From Roseburia hominis (GTDB lineage Bacteria; Bacillota; Clostridia; Lachnospirales; Lachnospiraceae), in the NCBI RefSeq assembly GCF_021531695.1, contig NZ_JADYUI010000012.1:1-64000 (forward strand): a stretch of DNA of 64,000 nt, in the 5' to 3' direction. Shown piece by piece: positions 46,627 through 55,435 of the stretch. The position numbers were made by a program, and so were the translations under genes. The notes under the pieces are model-generated. The model saw nothing but the letters and a program-made list of their open reading frames with translations. It made no database searches and was not told where the DNA came from. Each line of letters opens with the position of its first letter. Within the stretch, counting starts at the first letter, position 1.

Positions 46627-47205
46627 ATGAATTGGATTGAGATATTATTTATTACATTAGGTATCTCATTAGATATATTTGGAGTGGTGGCATGTCAGGG
46701 AGCACAGGTGGCAAAGATTGATAAAAAATCCCTTGCGATCGGATGCGCTATCGTTGCATTTTCACAGTTAGTGGCTTTATATGTGGGTAATTTTGGCGCA
46801 AGTCTTCTTGTGCGTTATGATATTAAAAATAAGCAGATTAGAACGATTTACATTCTGTCCGCGATTATTTTTATCTGCCTTGGTATTCGAATGATATGGA
46901 AAGCATGGAAAAATGAGAATATTGTAGAGCACAAGGAAGAAAAAATAGATTTTCGTAAATTTTGGAATTTGGCAAAAATGACTGCAATCTATACACTTTT
47001 AGCAGGAGCAGCATTTGGATTTCTTGGTACAAGTGTAAAGCTGCTTGTGATTATGATTATATGCTTTACAGTTTTGGTTGTAATTTCCGGTTTTTATACC
47101 GGATATCGGCTTGGATTTGAACAGAAGACAAAAGCATATAGTATAGGTGGAATTTTATTGGTAATTGGTGGCATTGATGCTATTTTACGATATGTGGTAT
47201 ACTAA
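46627..47205 (+). CDS. MntP-like putative manganese efflux/membrane protein
   Basis: 192 residues from ATG 46627 (an upstream ATG at 46603 would overlap the AGGAGG ribosome site). Six hydrophobic segments with the MntP-like first motif WIEILFITLGISLDIFGVVACQGAQVAKI, whose Asp matches the conserved Asp of MntP. It is a divergent member; Mn2+ export is plausible but not certain. Possibly controlled by the TetR gene just upstream. Confidence 0.68.
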   Translation: MNWIEILFITLGISLDIFGVVACQGAQVAKIDKKSLAIGCAIVAFSQLVALYVGNFGASLLVRYDIKNKQIRTIYILSAIIFICLGIRMIWKAWKNENIVEHKEEKIDFRKFWNLAKMTAIYTLLAGAAFGFLGTSVKLLVIMIICFTVLVVISGFYTGYRLGFEQKTKAYSIGGILLVIGGIDAILRYVVY

Positions 47206-47244
47206 TAGGGTATTCTGCGAGCCGGTAAAATGGATATTATGAAG

Positions 47245-47270
47245 AGAGCCGTAGCATTCGCTACGGTCTT
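47245..47270 (+). terminator. Hairpin after the MntP-like gene
   Basis: The core pair CCGTAGC ATTC GCTACGG (within 47245-47270) is followed by TCTTTGTTTT, a plausible intrinsic terminator. Confidence 0.7.
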
Positions 47271-47297
47271 TGTTTTATCAGGATAGAAAGGAAAAAT

Positions 47298-48863
47298 ATG
47301 CCACAGGTAATTATAGTTTACGGAAAAAATAAGAAAGAAATCAATACACAGGCCAAACAAGGGGAAAACCTGCTTTTCTTTATGCGCCGTATCGGTGTCT
47401 TCGTGGAAAACTCCTGTGGCGGGAACAAAACTTGTGGAAAATGTGCCGTTCTTTTTATGGATGGAATACCGGAAGTGGAAGCAGAAGATATTATTTTATC
47501 GAAAGAAGGGCGAGAGAAAGGCTGGCGTCTTGCCTGTTGCCATAAGATAGAAAAGGATTGCAAGATCTGGGTGGAAGAATCTTGTTTGGAAAGAGAGAAA
47601 AACGAAAGAAATGGGAACAAAGAACCGCTAGATTCAGACACGATTGTGATTGATATCGGAACAACTACGCTTGCAGCATCCTTAGTAAGAAAAAGTGATG
47701 GAAAACTAATAAAAACGGTTACAGCGGCAAATAGTCAGCGTGTTTACGGAAGTGATGTGATCAGCAGAATCAAGGCGGCAAATGAGGGAAATGAGAAAGG
47801 ATTGCGTGAACTTATCTGGAAAGATATTGAGAGATTATGTGAATCCCTGAATGTGAAGACAATATCACATATCGTGATTTCCGGAAATACGGTTATGGAG
47901 CATCTGCTGATAGGGGACTCCTGCGAAGGATTAGGTCAGGCTCCGTTTCATCCGGTGAATCTGGCATGTGTAGAAAAAGATCTTAAAGATGTGATATCTG
48001 ATTCAAATGAAACGTTTCGTAAGCTTGCAAAAGAAATGCAGACAAAAGTAACGATATTACCGGGGATTTCCGCATTTGTCGGAGCGGATATTGTTTCCGG
48101 TTTATATGCAATTTCAATGCAAAAACGCGAGAAAATCACGTTGTTGATTGACCTTGGAACAAACGGAGAAATGGTACTTGGGACAAAGAGTCATATGATT
48201 GCGACTGCAGTTTCGGCAGGTCCGGCATTGGAAGGAGCAGGGATTTCTTCAGGAATGCCAGGGATTTCAGGGGCAATTGCGAGGGTGAATTTCTTGGGAA
48301 AACGGGTTCAGACAGTAACGCTTGGAGGAAAAGCGCCGGTCGGTGTTTGCGGAACCGGAGTACTGGAAACGGTGTGTGAACTTTATCGAGCAGGCATTCT
48401 TACAAAAGAGGGTATTCTGGAAGAAACATACCGTGAAAAAGGCTTTCCGCTTGCAAAAAGGCAAGATGGAAGTATGATTTATTTCACAGCACAGGATGTT
48501 CGTATGGTGCAGCTTGCAAAATCAGCAATTAGAAGCGGTATAGAATTGTTGTTAAAGCATTATGGTATTACGGCAGATGAAGTGGATCAAGTCTATCTGG
48601 CAGGTAGCTTTGGACAAAAGTTAAATGTGCATAAGGCAGTAACAATTGGTCTTATTCCAAAAAAGCTGGAAAAAAAGACGACAGCCATGGGAAATACCTC
48701 TTTGCTTGGGGCGGCAGCTTATGTGCAGGCAAAAGATGCGGGAAAACAGCCAAGGGATGATATGGAAGGAATCATAAGAAATACGACGGTTCTTAATCTT
48801 GCAGAATTGCCGGAATTTGAAGAATATTATATTAAAAATATGAATTTTGGAGAGGCATTATGA
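47298..48863 (+). CDS. RACo-like ASKHA protein with N-terminal 2Fe-2S ferredoxin domain
   Basis: 521 residues. The N-terminal domain carries CGGNKTCGKC (Cys40, 46, 49) and a further Cys80-Cys81 pair, as in the reductive activators of corrinoid proteins (RACo/RamA, DUF4445 family). The C-terminal ASKHA ATPase has VIDIGTTTLAASLV (about 115) and LLIDLGTNGEMVLG (about 283) and GSFGQKLN. Family members re-reduce Co(II) corrinoid proteins using ATP. No corrinoid methyltransferase gene is adjacent; the stop overlaps the radical SAM gene start, so they are co-expressed. Confidence 0.88.
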   Translation: MPQVIIVYGKNKKEINTQAKQGENLLFFMRRIGVFVENSCGGNKTCGKCAVLFMDGIPEVEAEDIILSKEGREKGWRLACCHKIEKDCKIWVEESCLEREKNERNGNKEPLDSDTIVIDIGTTTLAASLVRKSDGKLIKTVTAANSQRVYGSDVISRIKAANEGNEKGLRELIWKDIERLCESLNVKTISHIVISGNTVMEHLLIGDSCEGLGQAPFHPVNLACVEKDLKDVISDSNETFRKLAKEMQTKVTILPGISAFVGADIVSGLYAISMQKREKITLLIDLGTNGEMVLGTKSHMIATAVSAGPALEGAGISSGMPGISGAIARVNFLGKRVQTVTLGGKAPVGVCGTGVLETVCELYRAGILTKEGILEETYREKGFPLAKRQDGSMIYFTAQDVRMVQLAKSAIRSGIELLLKHYGITADEVDQVYLAGSFGQKLNVHKAVTIGLIPKKLEKKTTAMGNTSLLGAAAYVQAKDAGKQPRDDMEGIIRNTTVLNLAELPEFEEYYIKNMNFGEAL

Positions 48864-50560
48864 AAATATTATTAACTGCAATTAATGCGAAATATATTCA
48901 TTCTAATCTTGCAATCTATAGCCTACGGGCTTATGCAGAGGAATATAAAGATCAGATTGAGCTTGCTGAATTTACAATTAATCAGCGCACGGAATATATT
49001 TTAAGTGAAATTTTTAAAAAGAAGCCGGATGTCCTTTGCTTTTCCTGTTATATCTGGAATATTCGTTTTGTATTGGAAGTTGCGGAGGAGTTTCACAAAA
49101 TATGTCCGAAAGTGCCAATCTGGGTAGGTGGACCGGAGGTTTCCTATGAAGTAGAAGATTTTTTAAAAAAGAATCGTTTTATTACGGGTGTCATGGTAGG
49201 AGAGGGTGAAAAAATCTTTCGGTATGTATGCGATTGTTATGTAAACCAAGACGGACATGGATTGGAAAATATCAAAGGATTGGCATTTTTAGATGCGGAC
49301 GGGCATATGGTGTGTAAGGAACCGGAAATGCCGATGGATTTGAGCGAAATACCATTTTGTTATGATGATATGGAAGATTTTAAAAATAAAATTATTTATT
49401 ACGAATCCAGCCGGGGATGTCCGTTTCGATGCAGTTATTGTCTTTCTTCCATTGATAAAGCACTGCGTTTTCGAAATCTGGAACTGGTAAAGAAAGAACT
49501 TGCCTTTTTTATAGAAAAAGAAGTTCCACAGGTCAAATTTGTGGATCGCACTTTTAACTGTGATCATCATCATGCAATGGAAATCTGGCGTTTTATCAAG
49601 GAGAATGACCGGGGAATTACAAATTTTCATTTTGAAATCGCGGCAGATCTTTTGACGGACGAAGAAATTGCGTTTTTAGGTACGTTGCGTCCGGGACTGG
49701 TGCAGCTTGAAATTGGAGTGCAGACAACAAATCCGAAAACAATTCATGAAATTCACCGGAGAATGGATTTGGAAAGATTAAAACATGTGGTGCAGCAAAT
49801 CAAAGCGAAAGAAAATATTCATGAGCATTTGGATTTGATTGCAGGTTTACCATTTGAAGACTATGAAACATTTCAGAAATCCTTTGATGAGATTTATGCA
49901 CTAAAGCCGGAACAACTGCAGCTTGGATTTTTAAAGGTTTTAAAAGGTTCCTATATGTTTGAACATAAAGAAGAATATCAGGTTATTTATGAAAGTAATC
50001 CGCCTTATGAAGTGTTGGAAACCAAATGGCTTCCGTATGAAAAAGTGCTTCGGATAAAGCTGGCAGAGGAAATGTTAGAGGTTTATTATAACAGCAGACA
50101 ATATCCAATGAGCATAAAACTGTTAGAAACAGAGTTTGACAGTGCCTATGTGATGTTTGAGTCGCTTGGGAAGTATTATGAGGAAAAGGGGTATGCAGGA
50201 CTTAATCATACAAGAATCGGACGACTTCAGATTTTGCTGGAATTTGTGGAAACGATAGATGCAGAACATCTAGAGCTTTTTAAGCAGGCAGCTACTTACG
50301 ATATTTACAGCAGGGAGAATGCCAAAAGTCGTCCAATGTTTGCAAGTGATTTGAATGAATTTAAGGAATTAACGCGAAAGTTTTGTAAAAAGGGAAAACT
50401 GACACATTTAGAAAAATTTGACTATAGGATGCCGGAAGAAGAAACCGTGAAAGAATTGCCAAAGAAGCAGAAGGAGTCATACTATTTACTGTTTGATTAC
50501 GAAAAGAAAGATGCATTAAATCACAGAGCAATGGTATGTGAAATTGATACGAAAGCGTAG
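48860..50560 (+). CDS. B12-binding-domain radical SAM protein (DUF4080 family)
   Basis: 566 residues. The N-terminal part is B12-binding-like (KILLTAINAKYIHSNLAIYSLRAYA), the radical SAM core has the cluster motif CPFRCSYC (Cys at about 185, 189, 192) within SSRGCPFRCSYCLSS, and DUF4080 follows. Members are thought to modify substrates by radical chemistry but the product is unknown. Its start overlaps the RACo-like gene by 4 bp, and this pairing with a corrinoid reducer fits a B12-dependent enzyme. Confidence 0.85.
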   Translation: MKILLTAINAKYIHSNLAIYSLRAYAEEYKDQIELAEFTINQRTEYILSEIFKKKPDVLCFSCYIWNIRFVLEVAEEFHKICPKVPIWVGGPEVSYEVEDFLKKNRFITGVMVGEGEKIFRYVCDCYVNQDGHGLENIKGLAFLDADGHMVCKEPEMPMDLSEIPFCYDDMEDFKNKIIYYESSRGCPFRCSYCLSSIDKALRFRNLELVKKELAFFIEKEVPQVKFVDRTFNCDHHHAMEIWRFIKENDRGITNFHFEIAADLLTDEEIAFLGTLRPGLVQLEIGVQTTNPKTIHEIHRRMDLERLKHVVQQIKAKENIHEHLDLIAGLPFEDYETFQKSFDEIYALKPEQLQLGFLKVLKGSYMFEHKEEYQVIYESNPPYEVLETKWLPYEKVLRIKLAEEMLEVYYNSRQYPMSIKLLETEFDSAYVMFESLGKYYEEKGYAGLNHTRIGRLQILLEFVETIDAEHLELFKQAATYDIYSRENAKSRPMFASDLNEFKELTRKFCKKGKLTHLEKFDYRMPEEETVKELPKKQKESYYLLFDYEKKDALNHRAMVCEIDTKA

Positions 50561-50569
50561 GGAAGGAAA

Positions 50570-51283
50570 ATGTTAGAACAATATGTGGCTCTGGATTTGG
50601 AAATGACAGGATTGAATCCGAAGCGAGATCAAATCATAGAAATTGGAGCGGCACGAATAAAAAACGGGGTTGTGAAAGAGACATATGAAACATTTGTATG
50701 CCCGACAATGAAAATCCCGGGAAAAGTGACAGAGATTACGGGAATTACGGATGAAATGATAAAAGATGCACCGGAAATCAAAGACATTTTTGGGGAAGTG
50801 ATTTCATTTTTGGGTGAAGATGTTTTGCTTGGACATAATTTGATTTTTGATTATAGTTTTTTGAAACAGGAAGCAATTAATGAAAAGATTCCATTTGAAA
50901 AACAGGGAGTTGATACATTAAAAATTGCAAGGAAGGTACTTCCGAATCTGGAACATCGCACCCTGGAGTATTTATGTGGATATTATAAAATTTCGAGGGA
51001 AAATGGACATCGCGCCTTATGTGATGCAGTTGCAACAGCAGAATTGTTTGAAATATTAAAAAAGGAGTACAGTAGAGAATTCTTCGAATTATTTCAGCCC
51101 AAGGCGCTTTTTTATAAGGCAAAGCGCCAGACTCCTGCAACAAAAAATCAACTGCAGCACTTGAAAGAATTGTTAGATTATCATAAAATAAGCAGTGATG
51201 TTGATTTTGAACATTTAACCAGGAGCGAAGCATCGAGACTGACGGATAAAATTTTAAGTACACATGGAAAAATCCCCTCATAA
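50570..51283 (+). CDS. DnaQ-like 3'-5' exonuclease
   Basis: 237 residues. DEDDh exonuclease: the first Asp-Glu is in VALDLEMTGLNP (about 8-13), Asp in GHNLIFDYSFLKQE (about 87) and the His in NGHRALCDAVATAELFE (about 146-158). The C-terminal extension (about 190-237) is charged and helical. It may proofread or trim DNA or RNA; similar to PolC/DnaQ epsilon-type stand-alone genes. It converges with the next gene and overlaps it by 6 bp. Confidence 0.85.
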   Translation: MLEQYVALDLEMTGLNPKRDQIIEIGAARIKNGVVKETYETFVCPTMKIPGKVTEITGITDEMIKDAPEIKDIFGEVISFLGEDVLLGHNLIFDYSFLKQEAINEKIPFEKQGVDTLKIARKVLPNLEHRTLEYLCGYYKISRENGHRALCDAVATAELFEILKKEYSREFFELFQPKALFYKAKRQTPATKNQLQHLKELLDYHKISSDVDFEHLTRSEASRLTDKILSTHGKIPS

Positions 51284-51880
51284 CATAGCTTTTAATTGTT
51301 GGGTGGTAGAATCCTGCAAAAGTGGGCTTAAGCAGGAAGTTTGTTCAATGAGAGCAGTTATTTTTTCAGATTGGCCAGTATCACAATAGAGTTTAGCTAA
51401 TAATAAGAAAAGTTTGCTCATGTCAGTTTTTATAGATACGCCATATTCTAATACTTGAATGGCTTCTTTTGTAAAACCATTTTCGTTTAACAGTTCTCCA
51501 TAACGAAAAATAAGGTTGGAGAGTTCTGTAAAGTTGGCATCGTATTTACTAAGTAATGGTAAATTGGCAGCACCATATTTTAATTTGATATCTGTATTTG
51601 ATAAATTACTTAACTTTAAGATTTTATCGTTGGATAAAGAGATGAGTTTTTCTTCGATTTCCTGACATTCCTCCAGTTTACAGACACCAAATGGGAGGTC
51701 ATTAAGAGGAAGTGTTACATAGGGAAGATTGGAAATGTCTTTTTTCCTGGTCTGGTTTGCAAGGGATTCACGTTCCCAGAACGATGCTTCCTGTTCTTCT
51801 TCTGCGCGTAAGGCTTTGGCACGTAATAGATTTAAAACCAGTAAAAATATGAGAAAAATTGCTAAAAATGGAAATAGCAT
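51278..51880 (-). CDS. Hypothetical single-pass membrane protein with helical repeats
   Basis: 200 residues starting at the minus-strand ATG 51880, which follows AAGGAAGG; an upstream in-frame ATG (51949) lacks a site. One N-terminal membrane helix (LFPFLAIFLIFLLVLNLL, about 2-20) is followed by a cytoplasmic or exported domain whose C-terminal part (about 105-190) has TPR-like helix pairs: FTELSNLIFRYGELLNENGFTKEAIQVLEYGV and SKLFLLLAKLYCDTGQSEKI. Function unknown; may scaffold protein contacts. Confidence 0.65.
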   Translation of the reverse strand: MLFPFLAIFLIFLLVLNLLRAKALRAEEEQEASFWERESLANQTRKKDISNLPYVTLPLNDLPFGVCKLEECQEIEEKLISLSNDKILKLSNLSNTDIKLKYGAANLPLLSKYDANFTELSNLIFRYGELLNENGFTKEAIQVLEYGVSIKTDMSKLFLLLAKLYCDTGQSEKITALIEQTSCLSPLLQDSTTQQLKAML

Positions 51881-51934
51881 AATAAAAGACCTTCCTTTAT
51901 CATTATAATAAAACTTTGAGAAAGAGGTGATTCT

Positions 51935-52042
51935 ATGATGAATTTTCATAATTCAAAAAGAAACAGGATTTTTGCAGCAGTTATTGTTGTTGTTTTATGT
52001 TTATCCATGCTGTTATCGCTTGTTATCACCGTGGCAATTTAA
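51935..52042 (+). CDS. 35-residue single-pass membrane microprotein
   Basis: ATG 51935 follows AAAGAGGTGATT with good spacing. Encodes a positively charged head (MMNFHNSKRNR) and one hydrophobic helix of about 22 residues (FAAVIVVVLCLSMLLSLV then ITVAI), stop TAA 52040. The layout is that of a real small membrane protein with positive-inside topology. Divergent from the 51278-51880 gene and lies 164 bp before the VanW gene. Family not recognised. Confidence 0.6.
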   Translation: MMNFHNSKRNRIFAAVIVVVLCLSMLLSLVITVAI

Positions 52043-52122
52043 AAATATTGTCAAATCTTTTCCATGTTCATAATATACACAAAAAGAAGTCTTTCTGTCA
52101 AATATATTTGTGGTTATGCACA

Positions 52123-52150
52123 TTGAAAAACAAAGTGATTGTGTTAAAAT
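52123..52150 (+). promoter_or_regulatory. Promoter of the VanW-family gene
   Basis: TTGAAA (52123-52128) and TAAAAT (52145-52150) are 16 bp apart. A start near 52157 fits a 50-nt leader. Confidence 0.55.
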
Positions 52151-52206
52151 AGCAGAGGAACTTAAGCGGAGTGGGAAGAGTCATTTTAAATTGAAAGAGG
52201 ATAAAA

Positions 52207-53841
52207 ATGAAAAAAAGGCAATCGATTGGTATTTTTTTGGTGGCTGTAGGAATTATTTTTGCAGCAGTACTTTTGGGGACAGGTAATTCTGTTTTCGCAA
52301 AGGAAAAAGATGATACGCTAATCCCCGGGAATGTTTATATTGGCGAAGTAGCTGTCGGGGGAATGACGGTAGAGGAAGCGAAAGAAGCAGTAGCAGATTA
52401 TGTGAAAGATATTACAGATGTTGATGTGGTATTAAAAGCAGGAGAAAAAAGTGTGACGGTAAAGGCAGACGAGTTAGGTCTGACCTGGGGAAACACAAAA
52501 GTTGCAGAGGAAGCAGCAAACATTGGAAAATCCGGTAATTTAATTAAACGCTATAAAGATCAAAAAGATTTGGAAAATGAAAATAAAATATATGACATTG
52601 TATATACAGTAGATGAAGAAAAGACAAGAGCTGTTTTAACGGAAAAGTCAGCCGAGTTGAATCAAAAAGCGGTAAATGCCAGTTTAAAGCGTGAAAATGG
52701 TGCATTTATTTATGAAGATGGAAAACAGGGGATTGTAATGAACATAGAGGGTTCTGTTCAGTCCGTGGTTTCTTATTTTAATAATGGCTGGGATGCTAAG
52801 GCACCGGAAATTGAGCTTGTGGCAGATGTGGAAGAACCGGAAGGGAATAAAGAATCCCTGTCTCGTGTGAAAGATGTACTTGGTACTTATCATACGGATT
52901 TTAGTTCTTCTACGGCAGAACGTGTGATTAATATTAAGAATGCAGTAGATAAGATTGATGGCACCGTGCTTTATCCGGGAGAAGAATTTTCCGTTTATGA
53001 AGCAATTGCGCCATTGGATGCAGAGAATGGCTATGAATTGGCAGGGGCATATGAGAATGGTACCACTGTGCAGTCTTATGGAGGAGGAGTGTGTCAGGTT
53101 TCAACGACTCTCTATAATGCTATTTTGTATGCAGAATTGAATGTTACACAGCGTTCCAATCATTCGATGCTGGTTCATTATGTAGATCCGAGTCGTGATG
53201 CGGCAATTGCCGGTACATATAAGGATCTCAAATTCCAGAATTCCACGGATGCACCAATTTATATTGAAGGTTATACAAGTGGAGGTATTGTTTATTTTAC
53301 GATTTATGGAGAGGAAACAAGACTTTCCAACCGGAAAGTAGAATATCAGTCGGAAACAGTCAGCCAGGACACACCACCAGTTCAGATTGCTGCTGCGGCA
53401 GCACCGGTAGGTTATGTGGCAGTTACACAGAAACCGAATGTGGGACAGTCTGCAAAATTATGGAAGGTTGTGACGATAGATGGTGTAGAGCAGGAGAGAG
53501 AAGTTGTAAATACCAGTAAGTATTCCTCTTCTCCGAAGATTATCGCGGTAGGAAATGTGTCAGATGATCCAAATGCCTGTGCAGCAATTAATGCGGCAAT
53601 TGCAACGCAGGATGAAGCGACGGTCAGGGCTGTTGCAGCGCAGTGTGCAGCAGGAGCAGCACCGGCAGCACCGGCTACAACCGATCCGGCAGCAGGAGCT
53701 ACACCGGAAGCACCGGCTACAACTGATCCGGCAGCAGGAGTTACACCGGAAGCACCGGCTACAACTGACCCGGCAGCAGGAGCTACACCGGAAGCACCGG
53801 TTACAACCGATCCGGCAGCAGGAACGACACCAGTGCAATAA
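52207..53841 (+). CDS. VanW-family exported protein with peptidoglycan-binding-like and proline/alanine repeat domains
   Basis: 544 residues. Signal-peptide-like start (about 1-31, KKRQSIGIFLVAVGIIFAAVLLG then GNSVFAKE). Two PG_binding_4-like regions (about 40-200) precede the VanW domain (about 225-350), with TDFSSSTAERVINIKNAVDKIDGTVLYPGEEFSVYEAI and GGGVCQVSTTLYNAILYAEL. A G5-like region follows (about 385-450). The tail has four 14-residue repeats (PATTDPAAGATPEA pattern). Probably a cell-wall-associated protein; VanW function is not defined. No sortase motif was seen. Confidence 0.88.
   Translation: MKKRQSIGIFLVAVGIIFAAVLLGTGNSVFAKEKDDTLIPGNVYIGEVAVGGMTVEEAKEAVADYVKDITDVDVVLKAGEKSVTVKADELGLTWGNTKVAEEAANIGKSGNLIKRYKDQKDLENENKIYDIVYTVDEEKTRAVLTEKSAELNQKAVNASLKRENGAFIYEDGKQGIVMNIEGSVQSVVSYFNNGWDAKAPEIELVADVEEPEGNKESLSRVKDVLGTYHTDFSSSTAERVINIKNAVDKIDGTVLYPGEEFSVYEAIAPLDAENGYELAGAYENGTTVQSYGGGVCQVSTTLYNAILYAELNVTQRSNHSMLVHYVDPSRDAAIAGTYKDLKFQNSTDAPIYIEGYTSGGIVYFTIYGEETRLSNRKVEYQSETVSQDTPPVQIAAAAAPVGYVAVTQKPNVGQSAKLWKVVTIDGVEQEREVVNTSKYSSSPKIIAVGNVSDDPNACAAINAAIATQDEATVRAVAAQCAAGAAPAAPATTDPAAGATPEAPATTDPAAGVTPEAPATTDPAAGATPEAPVTTDPAAGTTPVQ
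53671..53838. repeat. Four 42-bp tandem repeats in the VanW-family gene
   Basis: Units start at 53671, 53713, 53755 and 53797 with a perfect 42-bp period, each coding a 14-residue Pro/Ala/Thr unit (first residues PATTDPAAG or PVTTDPAAG). Slip-strand copy-number change is expected in such tandem arrays. Confidence 0.95.
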
Positions 53842-53848
53842 TGAAAAT

Positions 53849-53872
53849 AAAGAGTCCGATATCGGGCTCTTT
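53849..53872 (+). terminator. Hairpin terminator after the VanW-family gene
   Basis: AAAGAGTCCGAT and ATCGGGCTCTTT form a near-perfect self-complementary stem (one G-T pair) followed by GTTTATA. Confidence 0.65.
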
Positions 53873-53944
53873 GTTTATATACTTGCGAAGTTTGGAAATG
53901 ATTGTTATAATGTTCAAAAATACAGGAGAAGATAGCAACTTCAT

Positions 53945-54928
53945 ATGAAAATAGGGAAAATTCCGGAAAACGTGTTAAAACGTTCCGTATTAAGACAATT
54001 TCATACAAAGCGAAATGAAGTGCTTTTAGGAGCCGGAGTAGGGGAAGACTGTGCCGGAATAGTGCTGGGTGAGGATGAAGCTTTTGTGGTTTCCACCGAT
54101 CCGATTACCGGAGCATCTAAGAATATGGGAGAATTGGCAGTTATTGTGACTGTTAATGATTTGGCAAGTGCCGGAGCAGAACCGCTTGGAATTATGCTGA
54201 CCATATTGTTGCCGGAGCAAAGCGAAGAAAAGGAATTGAAAGTAATGGTGCAGCAGGTGGAAGCAGAATGTGAAAAATTTCACATTCAGGTGTTGGGCGG
54301 ACACACAGAAGTGACAGATGCCGTGACGCGACCGATATTTTCAGTGACCGGAATCGGAAAGGCAAAAAAAGACAGACTTGTTTCTACGGCAGGTGCAAGA
54401 CCGGGAATGGATATTATTGCCACGAAGTGGGTCGGAATAGAAGGAACGGTAATTCTTGCAAGAGAAAGAGAGAAAGAATTGTTAGAACGTTATTCTACGA
54501 CCTTTATTGACAGGGCAAAGGATCTGGATGCCTATATTTGTGTTTTGTCGGAGGCCGCAGTCGCCGCCAGGTCTGGCGTTAGTGCAATGCATGACGTCAC
54601 GGAGGGCGGGATTTTTGGCGCACTCTGGGAAATGGCAGAGGCATCTGGCGTCGGACTTGAGATTGATTTAAAGAAGATTCCGATTCGACAGGAGACAATA
54701 GAAATCTGTGAATTTTTCGGATTAAATCCATATGAACTAATTTCGTCGGGCTGTATGCTTATGGCAGCTTCTGATGGAAATCATCTGGTAAGAGAATTAG
54801 AAAAGGAAGGAATTCCGGCGGTTGTAATTGGAAAAGCAACGGAAGGGAACAACCGTATCCTGCTAAACGAAGAAGAAACAAGATTTTTAGAGCCACCGAA
54901 AACGGATGAATTATATAAAGTAATATAA
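53945..54928 (+). CDS. AIR synthase-related protein (HypE/ThiL-type fold)
   Basis: 327 residues of the PurM/AIRS superfamily. N-terminal ATP-binding region VGEDCAGIVLGEDEAFVVSTDPITG, central VTVNDLASAGAEPLGIML and GGHTEVT, and C-terminal AMHDVTEGGIFGALWEMAEASG. HypE has a C-terminal PRIC-type motif used in NiFe hydrogenase maturation; the end here (RFLEPPKTDELYKVI) lacks it, so this is not HypE itself. Substrate unknown. Lies upstream of the Lrp gene. Confidence 0.8.
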   Translation: MKIGKIPENVLKRSVLRQFHTKRNEVLLGAGVGEDCAGIVLGEDEAFVVSTDPITGASKNMGELAVIVTVNDLASAGAEPLGIMLTILLPEQSEEKELKVMVQQVEAECEKFHIQVLGGHTEVTDAVTRPIFSVTGIGKAKKDRLVSTAGARPGMDIIATKWVGIEGTVILAREREKELLERYSTTFIDRAKDLDAYICVLSEAAVAARSGVSAMHDVTEGGIFGALWEMAEASGVGLEIDLKKIPIRQETIEICEFFGLNPYELISSGCMLMAASDGNHLVRELEKEGIPAVVIGKATEGNNRILLNEEETRFLEPPKTDELYKVI

Positions 54929-54952
54929 ATAAAATCTCTCGGAGGAAAAGAA

Positions 54953-55435
54953 ATGCGTGAAAAAATTTTAACTTTTATAGAAAAAAACAGCAGAATTGAT
55001 TTGAATGAACTTGCAATTGTACTGGGTGTTGATGAGGCAACTGTAGTTAATGAATTAGAAGCAATGGAGAATGAGCATATTATTTGCGGATATCATACTT
55101 TGATTGACTGGGATAAGACCGGAATTGAAAAGGTTACGGCATTGATTGAAGTGCGTGTAACACCGCAGCGTGATATGGGATTTGATAAAGTGGCAGAGCG
55201 TATCTATAATTATCCGGAAGTAAATTCCGTTTATTTGATTTCCGGAAGTTTTGATTTTATGGTAACCATTGAAGGAAAAACGTTGCGTGAAGTATCACAG
55301 TTTGTCTCGGATAAACTTTCTACGCTTGAATCGGTGCTGAGTACAAAGACAAACTTTATCTTAAAAAAATATAAAGATCATGGAACTGTAATGGCAGAAC
55401 AGAAAAAGGACGAAAGAGAGTTGGTGACACCATGA
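54953..55435 (+). CDS. Lrp/AsnC-family transcriptional regulator
   Basis: 160 residues. N-terminal winged helix (RIDLNELAIVLGVDEATVVNELEAMENEHIICGY) and C-terminal RAM domain (VTALIEVRVTPQRDMGFDKVAERIYNYPEVNSVYLISGSFDFMVTIEG). Such regulators sense amino acids. Ribosome site CGGAGG. Its stop overlaps the aminotransferase start as ATGA, so it probably controls that gene. Confidence 0.9.
   Translation: MREKILTFIEKNSRIDLNELAIVLGVDEATVVNELEAMENEHIICGYHTLIDWDKTGIEKVTALIEVRVTPQRDMGFDKVAERIYNYPEVNSVYLISGSFDFMVTIEGKTLREVSQFVSDKLSTLESVLSTKTNFILKKYKDHGTVMAEQKKDERELVTP

Noticed and set aside
53671-53838. Possible CRISPR-like array
   Set aside because: The 42-bp repeats are contiguous, in frame and encode a 14-residue protein unit; there are no unique spacers and no cas genes.
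53412-54008. Long minus-strand open frame over the VanW repeat tail
   Set aside because: It is the antisense of the tandem Pro/Ala repeat of a real gene, with a Val/Ala-rich low-complexity product and no ribosome site. The Gln-rich and Cys-rich frames in the same block arise the same way.
53945-54928. HypE hydrogenase maturation factor
   Set aside because: The C-terminal PRIC-type motif is absent and no hyp or hydrogenase genes are near; the call was limited to the AIR synthase-related fold.
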